A stretch of DNA of 64,000 nucleotides from a virus. A model generated the notes under the pieces. It ran no database searches. It had not been told where the DNA came from and worked only from the letters and a program-made list of their open reading frames with translations. The translations under genes were made by a program, and so were the position numbers. Numbering within the stretch: position 1 is the first letter of the stretch; the number at the start of each line of letters is the position of its first letter. Location: IMG/VR virus record IMGVR_UViG_3300017986_004441, positions 17,285 through 81,284 of that record; one strand, 5' to 3'. Of the stretch, positions 20,672 through 29,562 are shown piece by piece.

Positions 20672-21463
20672 ATGCCCAAAATTTCAGAATTGACTACAGC
20701 CTTAGCTTCAGATATCAATAATGATGATTTATTGGTTATAGTAGATAAATATACTGGCGAAACTAAAAACATGCCAATTACTGAATTTGCCAAGGTCATG
20801 GCGGATATATTAGGCGTTGATATTACAGGAGACGCTGGTGAAGACAAATTTGAAAGACCAGTACTTCCAAGATTAAGAAATTGTGGTACAAAAGTTGTGT
20901 TGCAAAAAATGATTTCTTCTACTATGGTAGATAGATATCGATTTGATACAAACTCTAACACCTTTACCATAACATATGACACCTATCTTATAGGGAATAG
21001 AATAACGCTTTATGCATCTTCTTCTCTTAATCCGTCTCAAAAGGTTATGCTTTTTGATACCGGTGGAGAAATTTCGGGACAGGGCAGTGCCACCTTTTGC
21101 AAAGATGCGGGCTATGATATTATAGACGTTTATATAAGGTCTAAGTCTTTGGCATCATTTGAGTACACACTCTCATGTGGATTAGGAACGTGCGACTATG
21201 TTCAACCGATTCCTGTTACACCTACACCTTCATATACTCCGCCAGTAACACCTACAGTGACAGCAACAAATCTTGTTATTGAGCCAATTGTTGATCCTAC
21301 TCCAACACCAACCACAACCAATACTCCCACACCATCGCCAACACAATTGCCGCCACCACCCCCACCTCTTCCACCACCTCCACCACCACCCCCACCTCTT
21401 CCACCACCTCCACCACCTCTTCCACCACCCCCGCTTCCACCTCCACCACCTCCGCCAGCATAA
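20672..21463 (+). CDS. Tail-fibre-like protein with Thr/Pro stalk and polyproline tail
   Basis: 263 residues. The start follows AAAGGA at 20659-20664. The N-terminus (PKISELTTALASDINNDDLL..VDKYTGETK) has the ISEL-T-A-x-DxLxVVD signature common at the start of phage tail-fibre attachment domains. A middle beta-rich domain runs to about residue 175. It is followed by a Thr/Pro linker and a C-terminal run of about 38 residues that is almost all proline with isolated Leu. Polyproline translation normally needs EF-P in the host. Likely a short fibre or connector; the polyproline tail is unexplained. Confidence 0.7.
   Translation: MPKISELTTALASDINNDDLLVIVDKYTGETKNMPITEFAKVMADILGVDITGDAGEDKFERPVLPRLRNCGTKVVLQKMISSTMVDRYRFDTNSNTFTITYDTYLIGNRITLYASSSLNPSQKVMLFDTGGEISGQGSATFCKDAGYDIIDVYIRSKSLASFEYTLSCGLGTCDYVQPIPVTPTPSYTPPVTPTVTATNLVIEPIVDPTPTPTTTNTPTPSPTQLPPPPPPLPPPPPPPPPLPPPPPPLPPPPLPPPPPPPA
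21285..21460 (+). repeat. Thr/Pro then polyproline low-complexity tract
   Basis: The first half repeats ACN-CCN codons. The second half is CCN codons with mixed third bases, interrupted by CTT (Leu) in units of 4 to 9 prolines. It spans the last 58 or so codons of the fibre-like gene. Confidence 0.8.
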
Positions 21464-21484
21464 TAATTCATAGGAGCTTTTTAA

Positions 21485-24400
21485 ATGAGCACAGCCAATA
21501 TTTCCAATACTTTTCCTGTAGATTTGAATGCAAGAGGAACTACTTGTGTAGGTACAAGTGGCCCGTCATCATGGTTTGGCACTTATGATCAGAGCGGAAA
21601 TGTTGAAGAGTATATAGAGAAGGGAGTATTATTTTCTACAACAGAAGACTATATACCTCCGGATTATGTAGTAGGTGTCGGATTCCAATCTGCTAAATAT
21701 ACAAATAAATATCTTAATGAGAAAAGAGCAGAAAGAAGAAAAAATAATCAAGATCTTTATATTGAAACTCAAGTTGTCAACTTTTTTGTGTGGTTCAATA
21801 GTATTCTAGGTGGTTATGCGCAGAATATTCCACAAGATCAGAGGAATGCAGGTTCTAATTTAATTTTTATTAATGATGAATATACGCCTTATATTCAAAT
21901 TGGAATGTATGTATCTGGTCCCGGTGTTTCTAATAATACCAAAGTAGAACGAATAGAAACAATGACCTATAATTCGGGGGGTATTAAATGGAGACTGGTT
22001 AGGCTGGATAAGAATTTAGACTGGAACACATATGAGTTTAATGACGGGATAGGAACTAGGCTAGGTGGAATAGAAGAAAGGATTTATTTTGGCTTTCGGT
22101 ATTTAGCTGAAAATGAAAATATTTATCAGCAGATTTCTACTGTGCTGGTAGCAGATTATATACCAGAAGGGTATGGTAATGAATATCCAGAACCGCTAAA
22201 CACATTGTTTGTACCAGTATCTAGTCTTGGGGCTATTAGAACCGGTTGGGCAGTATATGGCGACAATGTTCCAGATAATACATATGTAAAATATGTTTCC
22301 ATGAATGGCGTCAATTTTCCTGAAATAAATGATATTGAATATGCAGAAGTGGTACTAAATAACCCATACATTGCCCCTACATCAATGACTACTAATAGTA
22401 ATGGATCATATGGATTTGTATCATTGGGATTTTTATCTGGGTTTTATGGAGAAACAGCACTGCCTCCGCCATTGCCAACTACCCCTACTCCAGAACCGAT
22501 TCAGATTAGAACCTCTTTTGGATTTGGCAAGGCTCTTAGGGGTGGTTCTTTTCTTTCGTCTCAAGAGGCCAGTGGAAAAAATGCTCCTTTAAGCTATTTG
22601 CCGGTTAATGACTTTAGTGAATCTGTTGGATTTAGAATTGGTTCTATTGCTGAAGAAAGAGATGTTGATGCAAGATTTTACGATCCAAACAGTACATACG
22701 GCTTTGGGCTTAGAAATATTTTTATAGAAATATCTACCATAGCTAGCACCTATGAAGAAGCAGCTACTCTTATCAGAGCTGGTATGAAGATTTCTGGAAA
22801 TGGAATAGATTTTGATACATATGTTACCTCTGTAGCAAAGCGAAATGATACATGGATGCAGGTTACTATTAGTAGAGATATGATGATTGATGAATTGGCA
22901 CCAAATGGGCTGTTTGGTACGACAGTATGTACTTTGCCAAACGATCCGGTAGAGCCATGGGACCCAAATAGTGGAGCCCCACCGCCTCCCCCTAGTCCGT
23001 TTATTAGGTGCGCTCTTTCCACATTAAATTTTTCAATGTCTAATCCGGCACATATGAAAAATATGGTATTGGTTGGAGATGAAGGTAATTCGCCAGATGG
23101 TTTTACTCCAGGGTATGGTAGAGTTAACTATAAATATTGGATTGGAAAATATACTGTAACTAATAGTGAATATGTTGCATTTTTGAATAGTGTAGGTAAC
23201 ACAATAGAAGGTCAAGAGAATCTTAATGCTCTTTACAATCCAGCATCTTCCGAAAATAATTTGAATATGTCTGTAGGCATAGACAGAGATATCTGGCTGC
23301 ATTTGCCTGCAGGTTTATTGGGAAATAATCAAGATATATATTTTATAGAATATGCTAGTGTAGATGGAATGGCCGACCATCCTGTAGTTGGTGTTAGCTG
23401 GCCTCAAGCCGCTCAATATTGCAATTGGCTACATAATAATAGTAATGGGAATTGGGGATCTACTCAGGTGAATACTGGCGCATATAATTTTGTTAATGAG
23501 ACTATTCAAAACATGAGAAGGGCTAGTAATGCAAGATATTTTATACCGAATGAAAACGAATGGTATAAAGCTGCGTATGGAGGCAAGCGATACGGCGGAT
23601 ATTATAGCATACAAGCCACAAAACAAGATAACATAACTCCTGTTGCATACCAAGACTCATCAGAAATTAATTTAGCAAACACGCCAGACGCATGGAATAA
23701 TGGAATGCCAATGATAGAAGTAGAGGATTTTACTAGGCGTGGAGCATTATTTGACAGCACACAAGGAACATCCCTGTTTAATAGATTTTTATTCGATGAG
23801 TATATTAGCAGAGCACGGCCTGGCACCTCCTTGAGATGGATAAGTATATTTAATAGGGCAGCAGATATTTTAGATAGCTATATCTCTCATGTAAGGTGGT
23901 CATTTGGTAATGTATGGAATGCAAATACTAGAACCACTGAAGTTGCACGGTTTTTCTCACTAGATACATCACTATATGACAATATGAAAAGGAATTGTGA
24001 GTCTTTAGAGCTAGCAATAGGCCCAGGAGACAGCTGGTTTAGAGGCTGTAGATATAGTGGAATGGTTTTGGCCTTTTTGACCTTCTATAATGATGCTACT
24101 TCTGGCACGATCGCATCCTGCGCAACATTGACCTATAGAGATAACACGGGCGCTCGAGTGAATTTAGCGACGACTATGCCTCATCACAATCAAGAGGGGG
24201 CAGATAATCGAACCATACCATTAGCTTTTGCAACCAATATAAATCTAGCCCAGGATGATGACTTAACAGATGAAGAATGGGTAAAGGTTCTAACGCACGA
24301 AATGTGCCATGCTTTGGGTTTTGGTACGGTAACAACTCAATTATTGCCAAATGGATGTATAGTAAATGACGATATTAATAATCCCTATATATCTAACGAA

Positions 24401-24826
24401 GTATTTCCAAATATGAGAGATACCGTTAGGACATATAATGATATTGCTTATGGCGCCAATAGTAGGGTGGCAGTTCCTCTAGAAGGGGGTGGGGGCGCAG
24501 GAACAGCTGGTGGACACTGGGAGAATGACGTCAATGACAATGGCTATTGTCCTTTAAATACTAATTGTCCGGATCCTGTCATGTATGCGGGCATTTCAAA
24601 TGAACTAATGACAGGTTTCTACAACCCCTTAGCAAAATTGTCTAGATTAACATTAAATTTCTTTAAAGATCTCGGTTACCATCTTGCTACACAAGATGAT
24701 ATTGGCGAAGGTGATTTCGATGCGATTTATCCTGAGACGCAAATTCAACAATTGTCATCTACAAACAAATCTTCCAAGAAAACCAAGAATAGAATTATAG
24801 GCAAATGTTCAAAAAATAAGAAATAG
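21485..24826 (+). CDS. Adhesin with permuted FGE-like domain and leishmanolysin-like (M8) metalloprotease
   Basis: 1113 residues; a GGAG site lies about 8 bases before the ATG. The order again begins with what is normally the C-terminal FGE half: SSWFGTYDQSGNVEEY at residues about 28-43, then an insert of about 310 residues, then KALRGGSF and VGFRIG. The normal N-terminal half follows (KYTVTNSEYVAFLN, VVGVSWPQAAQYCNWL, RYFIPNENEWYKAAYGG). The C-terminal third has HEMCHALGF at residues 938-946, a third His at about 1011 (GGHWE) and a Met-turn-like NELMTG followed by ADLGY-like DLGYHL, matching M8/metzincin architecture. Predicted function: binding a surface glycan or protein and cleaving a proteinaceous barrier. 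It ends 2 bases from the convergent gene. Confidence 0.8.
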   Translation: MSTANISNTFPVDLNARGTTCVGTSGPSSWFGTYDQSGNVEEYIEKGVLFSTTEDYIPPDYVVGVGFQSAKYTNKYLNEKRAERRKNNQDLYIETQVVNFFVWFNSILGGYAQNIPQDQRNAGSNLIFINDEYTPYIQIGMYVSGPGVSNNTKVERIETMTYNSGGIKWRLVRLDKNLDWNTYEFNDGIGTRLGGIEERIYFGFRYLAENENIYQQISTVLVADYIPEGYGNEYPEPLNTLFVPVSSLGAIRTGWAVYGDNVPDNTYVKYVSMNGVNFPEINDIEYAEVVLNNPYIAPTSMTTNSNGSYGFVSLGFLSGFYGETALPPPLPTTPTPEPIQIRTSFGFGKALRGGSFLSSQEASGKNAPLSYLPVNDFSESVGFRIGSIAEERDVDARFYDPNSTYGFGLRNIFIEISTIASTYEEAATLIRAGMKISGNGIDFDTYVTSVAKRNDTWMQVTISRDMMIDELAPNGLFGTTVCTLPNDPVEPWDPNSGAPPPPPSPFIRCALSTLNFSMSNPAHMKNMVLVGDEGNSPDGFTPGYGRVNYKYWIGKYTVTNSEYVAFLNSVGNTIEGQENLNALYNPASSENNLNMSVGIDRDIWLHLPAGLLGNNQDIYFIEYASVDGMADHPVVGVSWPQAAQYCNWLHNNSNGNWGSTQVNTGAYNFVNETIQNMRRASNARYFIPNENEWYKAAYGGKRYGGYYSIQATKQDNITPVAYQDSSEINLANTPDAWNNGMPMIEVEDFTRRGALFDSTQGTSLFNRFLFDEYISRARPGTSLRWISIFNRAADILDSYISHVRWSFGNVWNANTRTTEVARFFSLDTSLYDNMKRNCESLELAIGPGDSWFRGCRYSGMVLAFLTFYNDATSGTIASCATLTYRDNTGARVNLATTMPHHNQEGADNRTIPLAFATNINLAQDDDLTDEEWVKVLTHEMCHALGFGTVTTQLLPNGCIVNDDINNPYISNEVFPNMRDTVRTYNDIAYGANSRVAVPLEGGGGAGTAGGHWENDVNDNGYCPLNTNCPDPVMYAGISNELMTGFYNPLAKLSRLTLNFFKDLGYHLATQDDIGEGDFDAIYPETQIQQLSSTNKSSKKTKNRIIGKCSKNKK

Positions 24827-24828
24827 TA

Positions 24829-25152
24829 CTATTTTTTATTGGGGTTATATTTGTACCATCCTCCATTTTGCATATAGTTCCCACTATCATCTTTTCTTTT
24901 CGGGAATAGTGTGCCACCCTTTTTGTGTTGACCAAAAGAAAGAACCGCTCCACATTCCTTACATCTAAGTTCGTAGTAGTCATTATCTTCTACTGTTCTA
25001 ACAACAAACTTGATATTATTTTTGTGACATACGCCACAGCTGCTTTCTCCAAAAATTTCATCTATAATAGCTAGTTCTTTAAACATTTCCTTTTGTCCAC
25101 TAGCTTCTAATTCTAATGATATCTTATCGCTTGCTTTATATGTACCTTTCAT
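24829..25152 (-). CDS. Zinc-ribbon protein linked to the annealing-like gene
   Basis: 107 residues, starting at the ATG of a TAATG junction with the upstream gene; GGAG lies 9 bases before it. A GTG three codons upstream is less likely. SCGVCHKNNI and LRCKECGA form a four-cysteine ribbon; the tail LSFGQHKKGGTLFPKRK is basic and conserved in appearance. Phage genes of this type often sit beside single-strand annealing or replication genes (recalled). Probable nucleic-acid-binding accessory protein. Confidence 0.7.
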   Translation of the reverse strand: MKGTYKASDKISLELEASGQKEMFKELAIIDEIFGESSCGVCHKNNIKFVVRTVEDNDYYELRCKECGAVLSFGQHKKGGTLFPKRKDDSGNYMQNGGWYKYNPNKK

Positions 25153-25880
25153 TATTTCCACTCCGGTGTGTAATCTAGTATATCTTCTGAAATGCTATCT
25201 AGATCTTGTTGATACTTAGATAGCTGCCTAATTATCTTAACTGCATCTGCATGAGAGGTAGTATAAATATTTTTTTCCTCTATACCATTCTTTTTTAACA
25301 GATTAGTTATATTGATATTAAGCCTTTTGGCTAATACGTCAATAAAATTTATCTGATTATTTGTAATTTTTCCTACAGTATCCTTATCCGGATGGTCTTC
25401 TATTTCTTCCGCTATCTCTTCTGCTGCCACGACCTTTCTGAGCCTCAAGGCCCTGCGCAAAGCCCTGCCTTCAGCTCGGGTTTCAGCAACGGCCACTGGG
25501 TGATTTCTGAATATTTTGTCACAGTTGCCCCAATAAACATCTGCTGCCCCATTGACGGTGATTGTATTAAATTGAGTATCAGCACCAGTGTCTTTTAAAA
25601 CATATGTCAGAGAATGAATCACAGTAGCTCTGTTGCCATTATCTGGGTCTGGGGACTGACATACTTCGGATACAGATTTCGTTACCACACAACCCATAAC
25701 TGTCTCAAAAATTCTGCGCAAACCATCTGTGGTTGGATTGCCTTTGATTTTTTCGTCTTCGGATAATACCTCCAATACGTAGTCTGTCCAACCAATATCC
25801 GCTATCGTTGGTGTTGCAGAATTAGGGGTTGATTCTGTACTATCTGCTTGTGTTTTTGTAGATGATGCTTTTTTTGCCAT
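25152..25880 (-). CDS. Putative single-strand annealing-type protein
   Basis: 242 residues. An Ala/Thr/Ser-rich N-terminal tail is followed by a domain with FNTITVNGAADVYWGN and ..VAVAETRAEGRALRRAL. The A-x-TRA-x-GRALRRAL helix resembles that of Rad52/Sak/ERF-type annealing proteins. The C-terminal part is helical and acidic. The gene is translationally coupled to the zinc-ribbon gene downstream. Assignment to a phage recombinase family is inference from one motif and context. Confidence 0.45.
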   Translation of the reverse strand: MAKKASSTKTQADSTESTPNSATPTIADIGWTDYVLEVLSEDEKIKGNPTTDGLRRIFETVMGCVVTKSVSEVCQSPDPDNGNRATVIHSLTYVLKDTGADTQFNTITVNGAADVYWGNCDKIFRNHPVAVAETRAEGRALRRALRLRKVVAAEEIAEEIEDHPDKDTVGKITNNQINFIDVLAKRLNINITNLLKKNGIEEKNIYTTSHADAVKIIRQLSKYQQDLDSISEDILDYTPEWK

Positions 25881-25882
25881 TT

Positions 25883-26689
25883 CTATTTATCCTTTATTTC
25901 GAAATATTTATCTGGTGTTGAAAATCCATCGGTCAATTTGTTAACTAGTGTCAATAACTTATCTAGCATTATGCTGGACCTGGATATTGAAAAATCCATT
26001 GTCTGTTTAATCCTAACTAAGTTCATGCCCTTGCCCAAAATGAGTCCTTGTTTTTTATTGTCATAGGTCTGGGTTTTTTTGAGAGCATCTTCGCCCCAAA
26101 CTGGATCAAAATGAGAAGGCCCATCGACCTCTATAGCCAAATTTATACTAGGCACGAAAAGATCTATCTGCAACTTAGTATTTACTAATGTTTGCTCATA
26201 ATGAAATTTAGTATCTATTCCGGCAGCAAGCAGTCCTTCGAGTAGAAATTTTTCCAACTTAGAGCCTGTTCTGCTAGACACCCTGATAGCGTCTGTGGCA
26301 GCTTTTTGTAAATTGGCTCTTTCTTCTTGGCTCTTGCTTTTCCATATTTGTTGTTGTTTGTTTTTGAAGGATTGCAATTTATGCTCGTCCATATCCTCCC
26401 AGCTTTGCAAAACTTTCATTCCTATTTTGCGTTTTGTTTCAGCAGATCTTTGTTTGCCTTTTGTTGGGTGTTCCACCTTGCCTTGGGACAATACGTTCTT
26501 TTGGGCCTCACTCTTGGACCTAATCGGTATATTAAGTTTTTTAGCATCTCTTCTGATTTTATTGGCATAGGTGCTATAGATTTTGGCTATTTCATCAAAA
26601 CTTTTTTTGTCTTGGATATAATATTGTTGTAATATAGAAGTTTTTTCTTTTTCTGTTAATGTATTATATGATTTCTTTGATTGTGTCAT
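25883..26689 (-). CDS. Homing-type endonuclease: NUMOD3 motif plus Vsr/DUF559-like nuclease domain
   Basis: 268 residues. Residues 10-55 form a helix-turn-helix-like region. HPTKGKQRSAETKRKIG (about 74-90) is a NUMOD3 DNA-binding motif, followed by basic helices. The C-terminal domain has LQIDLFVP and AIEVDGPSHF (Asp176, Glu187, Asp189), the PD-(D/E)XK arrangement of Vsr/DUF559-like nucleases. It lies between recombination and glycan genes and overlaps the upstream gene by 26 bases. Probably a free-standing homing nuclease. Its target is unknown, and no intron is seen here. Confidence 0.75.
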   Translation of the reverse strand: MTQSKKSYNTLTEKEKTSILQQYYIQDKKSFDEIAKIYSTYANKIRRDAKKLNIPIRSKSEAQKNVLSQGKVEHPTKGKQRSAETKRKIGMKVLQSWEDMDEHKLQSFKNKQQQIWKSKSQEERANLQKAATDAIRVSSRTGSKLEKFLLEGLLAAGIDTKFHYEQTLVNTKLQIDLFVPSINLAIEVDGPSHFDPVWGEDALKKTQTYDNKKQGLILGKGMNLVRIKQTMDFSISRSSIMLDKLLTLVNKLTDGFSTPDKYFEIKDK

Positions 26690-27119
26690 ATTTTAGTTCC
26701 TCACATATTTTTAAAGGTTTTTTCCAACAAATAGTATATAGGTCATACAGCTCTTGGCTTTGTGCTATAAATTCTAAATTTTTGGTTTCAAATAAGCTTT
26801 TATTGTAAGAATAAGCGCTAGTATTATTGCTCCAGAAAGTATCAGTTGCATACATAAAAATTTTATCGATATTTGGAAAATATTTTGCTAATAACAATGA
26901 GGTTGTATCAAATATCAACAAATTGCCATAAAAAAATTTGGCTTGAGAAATATGAAGTATTGGAACATTCATATTATCTATTTTTGAATTTTTACTATTA
27001 AAGACACATATCTGATTGTAGGGATTATCGTCTATTATCTGTTTTGCGGTAGTGAGTATGTGATCGTATATACTATTATTGTCTAATGCTAATAAAATAA
27101 TTCCTAAATCTTTTTTCAT
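26664..27119 (-). CDS. Hypothetical protein of the glycosyltransferase cluster (151 aa)
   Basis: Shows a Rossmann-like alternation of hydrophobic strands (DLGIILLAL, NQICVFN, GNLLIFDTTSLLLAKYF) reminiscent of half of a GT-B glycosyltransferase, but no catalytic motif. It has a 4-base overlap with the upstream gene. Possibly a small or partial sugar-transfer protein; function not established. Confidence 0.5.
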   Translation of the reverse strand: MKKDLGIILLALDNNSIYDHILTTAKQIIDDNPYNQICVFNSKNSKIDNMNVPILHISQAKFFYGNLLIFDTTSLLLAKYFPNIDKIFMYATDTFWSNNTSAYSYNKSLFETKNLEFIAQSQELYDLYTICWKKPLKICEELKYDTIKEII

Positions 27120-27769
27120 AATATTGTTTCTATATATTCGGGGTAGGTTTTGTAGTTAATATCATCAAAAGATACATCCTGCCAGTCTAAATTCACGACC
27201 TGACATCCACACATATTTGCCTCTACAGCATAATTCATATTGTTAGATATGAAACACTTTGTATTATTTAATACTTGTGCTTTTTCGTCCTCTGTTAAAT
27301 ATCCTAAATTTTGCGGATGTTTAATATTTGTATTATTGAACAATAGTATTCTGTCTTTTGTCTGTGGGTAAAGCCTGTTTATTAGTTGTTGGGGCATCTT
27401 TTCGTCATAGTCTAAAAAGTAACAATAGTCTATTTCTCTTATTGTTGCATCGGTCTTTTTGAATCTTTGCGTATTACAAAGTAATGGCATGTTTGAATGA
27501 TTTATTACGGTTATATGTTCTGGCCACTCTAGAGAATTCTTGGATTCTTCTGTATACACTATGATTTTTTTGTCTTTGATATTTTGGCAGAAATGATGTT
27601 CTTCGTGTCCCATCTGCTTATGCGAAAAGATATATACATCTGGATTGATTTGTGATTTTATCTTGTAAATATTTCTATCTATATTAGCAAAAATAATATT
27701 GTATTTATGAATTAAGCTATCTAGATTAGAGATGAATTTATTTTGTGATTGCTGTACTAATATATTCAT
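27116..27769 (-). CDS. Glycosyltransferase-like protein (217 aa)
   Basis: N-terminal strand/helix pattern and a C-terminal segment CFISNNMNYAVEANMCGCQVV, in which VEANMCGC resembles the acceptor-side E...GxP region of GT-B enzymes (the usual EAMACG-P motif). There is no clear EX7E pair. It overlaps both neighbours by 4 bases, so it is co-translated with the sugar cluster. Confidence 0.5.
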   Translation of the reverse strand: MNILVQQSQNKFISNLDSLIHKYNIIFANIDRNIYKIKSQINPDVYIFSHKQMGHEEHHFCQNIKDKKIIVYTEESKNSLEWPEHITVINHSNMPLLCNTQRFKKTDATIREIDYCYFLDYDEKMPQQLINRLYPQTKDRILLFNNTNIKHPQNLGYLTEDEKAQVLNNTKCFISNNMNYAVEANMCGCQVVNLDWQDVSFDDINYKTYPEYIETIL

Positions 27770-28437
27770 AAAAATCTTTTTGCTCTCCTTATGTCTTCTT
27801 GACCATTAACTTTCATTATGTCCCTATAAGAAACTATAGACTCATGTATTATATCTTTGTCATAAAGCATATTAATAATCTCAAACAAAAAATATTTAGA
27901 TATATCAAAGCTGTTATGAATTTCTATTATTTTTTTGAGAGATTGGGCATTTAAGAATATGCACTCCGTCCATTTTCTAGAAAGTCCATAAAAAAGATAT
28001 TTCGATTCTTCGGATTCGGATCCGATTTCAAAATCCTCTTTTTTCCTATCTGTGAAATATATAGTAGATTTATTATTTTTTTTTAATCTCTTGAAACACT
28101 CTTTTTTAAACAGTACGCCGTTATTCACAATAAACACATCATCCACTGAGTCTATATGATTAATATAATTGATAATATGTTTGCATTGGTTATACTCATT
28201 ATACTTTTTCTCATTTATGGTTGTTACATTATTATAGTCTTCAATACTCTTTAGTACTCTATTGTGTTGAAATCCAGTAGATATAAAAATTCTATTCCTT
28301 CTATTAATGGACTTAATAATTCTGATCTGAGTATCTAGTACGCTATATTGAGAATTAATTTTTATTAATGATTTTGGTCCGATAGACTTCATTCCCTTAG
28401 TTATTTCGGGCATAATGATTAGATAATTATTACTCAT
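27766..28437 (-). CDS. Nucleotidyltransferase-like protein
   Basis: 223 residues from ATG 28437, which overlaps the upstream stop by 8 bases; TTG 28452 is an alternative. The start, NNYLIIMPEITKGMKSIGPKSLIKINSQYS then VLDTQIRII, resembles sugar-phosphate nucleotidyltransferases (KSL, VLD region), and DDVFIVNNG would sit at the metal-binding strand. The canonical GGxGTRL loop is missing, so activity is doubtful. The C-terminus MKVNGQEDIRRAKRFL also fits this family. It may supply an NDP-sugar or be a degenerate copy. Confidence 0.5.
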   Translation of the reverse strand: MSNNYLIIMPEITKGMKSIGPKSLIKINSQYSVLDTQIRIIKSINRRNRIFISTGFQHNRVLKSIEDYNNVTTINEKKYNEYNQCKHIINYINHIDSVDDVFIVNNGVLFKKECFKRLKKNNKSTIYFTDRKKEDFEIGSESEESKYLFYGLSRKWTECIFLNAQSLKKIIEIHNSFDISKYFLFEIINMLYDKDIIHESIVSYRDIMKVNGQEDIRRAKRFL

Positions 28438-29152
28438 AGTATTTTTTAACAATGGTGTTGTTATTAGACAGAAAATCGATATACTTTGAGCTATGCTCTC
28501 TCTTTAATAAGCTTAAATTATTGGCAGATAGACATAATCCATCCAAATTACTGTCGTTTTTTCTAATGGCAGCATAATGTGGTTTTTTAACATTATATAA
28601 AAAGTTGATATAGTTTAAGTCTTCCTGTAGTTGCGACATGCTTTTCCAATGTATATATATAATAAAATCAACCCGTAAAGTATTTACATTTAGTATATCA
28701 AAAAGTCTTTCATTTTCTGATTGATTTTTTATAATAAGATTATGTATTTTCCAATCTGATATCATTTCAGATTGATAGTGTTTTACTGTGTTCTTTAATT
28801 GTTCTTTATTGAGGAATGTTATTATAGATATCTTGTATGGGATATTATTTAATGTGTTTATATTTTTGGGAATAGATAATATCTCATTTTCTGATTTGTC
28901 CGAAGCGTCTACTACGAGATAGTAATTTAGCTTGTTTTGCTGCCTAACAAATTCTTCTATGTCTTCTGGCAGCTTATCTTTATATTTATCAAAAGACTGT
29001 TTAGAAAACGCATACGAACACTTGTAGTCTTGTATATAGTTATATCCGTCTTGTTTTTTTAGTTCATAGCTATCTTTGATCAGATCTGGAATATTAAATG
29101 AACAACCATAATTGGACTTGCTAAAATAGCAGTCTTCACATTTGGTATTCAT
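28430..29152 (-). CDS. Hypothetical protein with N-terminal Cys cluster, sugar cluster member
   Basis: 240 residues. The N-terminus KCEDCYFSKSNYGCSF followed by a later KCSYAF suggests a zinc or metal knuckle. The middle (INTLNNIPYKISIITFLN) and following segments look GT-A-like but lack a clear DxD. It is coupled to the next gene by a 4-base overlap. Function unknown. Confidence 0.45.
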   Translation of the reverse strand: MNTKCEDCYFSKSNYGCSFNIPDLIKDSYELKKQDGYNYIQDYKCSYAFSKQSFDKYKDKLPEDIEEFVRQQNKLNYYLVVDASDKSENEILSIPKNINTLNNIPYKISIITFLNKEQLKNTVKHYQSEMISDWKIHNLIIKNQSENERLFDILNVNTLRVDFIIYIHWKSMSQLQEDLNYINFLYNVKKPHYAAIRKNDSNLDGLCLSANNLSLLKREHSSKYIDFLSNNNTIVKKYYE

Positions 29153-29562
29153 AGCTTACTCCTTATTACGGTATATGAAGCAAACGAGCCGTCAAATGTG
29201 ATTTGATCTATATCTATATCTGTGTTTTTATGAAATATTTCAATTATGTTAGATCTATCTAATAAGCACTTAATTGATGAAATATATTGACATATTTCGT
29301 CTTTGCTTAGGTCTCCATTATGATAATTAGAAATCATTTGATCCCAATCAAGAAGTCTAAAGGTTAATTTTGCATTGTGTTTTAATTTATTACACAATAG
29401 CGATAGGATGTTAATCGCCTGATCTTTTGAGAGTAGGTTCATGAAAGATATATTGATGTGAGCTTCTGAAAAATTAGGTATAGAGTCTATATCAGAAATG
29501 CTTACATTGTTTGCGCCCTCTAGAGAATAATTATTTTGATAAGATATATTGGTAATTTTCAT
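29149..29562 (-). CDS. Reduced methyltransferase-like protein (137 aa)
   Basis: FMNLLSKDQAINILSLLCNKLKHNAKLTFRLLDWDQM looks like the C-terminal half of a class I SAM-dependent methyltransferase (motifs post-IV to VI), here cut in two: FMNLLSKDQAINILSLL and then LKHNAKLTFRLLD. The SAM-binding GxGxG loop is absent. It may be a remnant or a non-catalytic partner. It overlaps both neighbours by 4 bases. Confidence 0.4.
   Translation of the reverse strand: MKITNISYQNNYSLEGANNVSISDIDSIPNFSEAHINISFMNLLSKDQAINILSLLCNKLKHNAKLTFRLLDWDQMISNYHNGDLSKDEICQYISSIKCLLDRSNIIEIFHKNTDIDIDQITFDGSFASYTVIRSKL

Noticed and set aside
24821-24834. Bidirectional terminator at the convergent gene ends
   Set aside because: AAATAGTACTATTT is a perfect palindrome next to a T-run, but the possible stem is only five A-T/T-A pairs, too weak to call.
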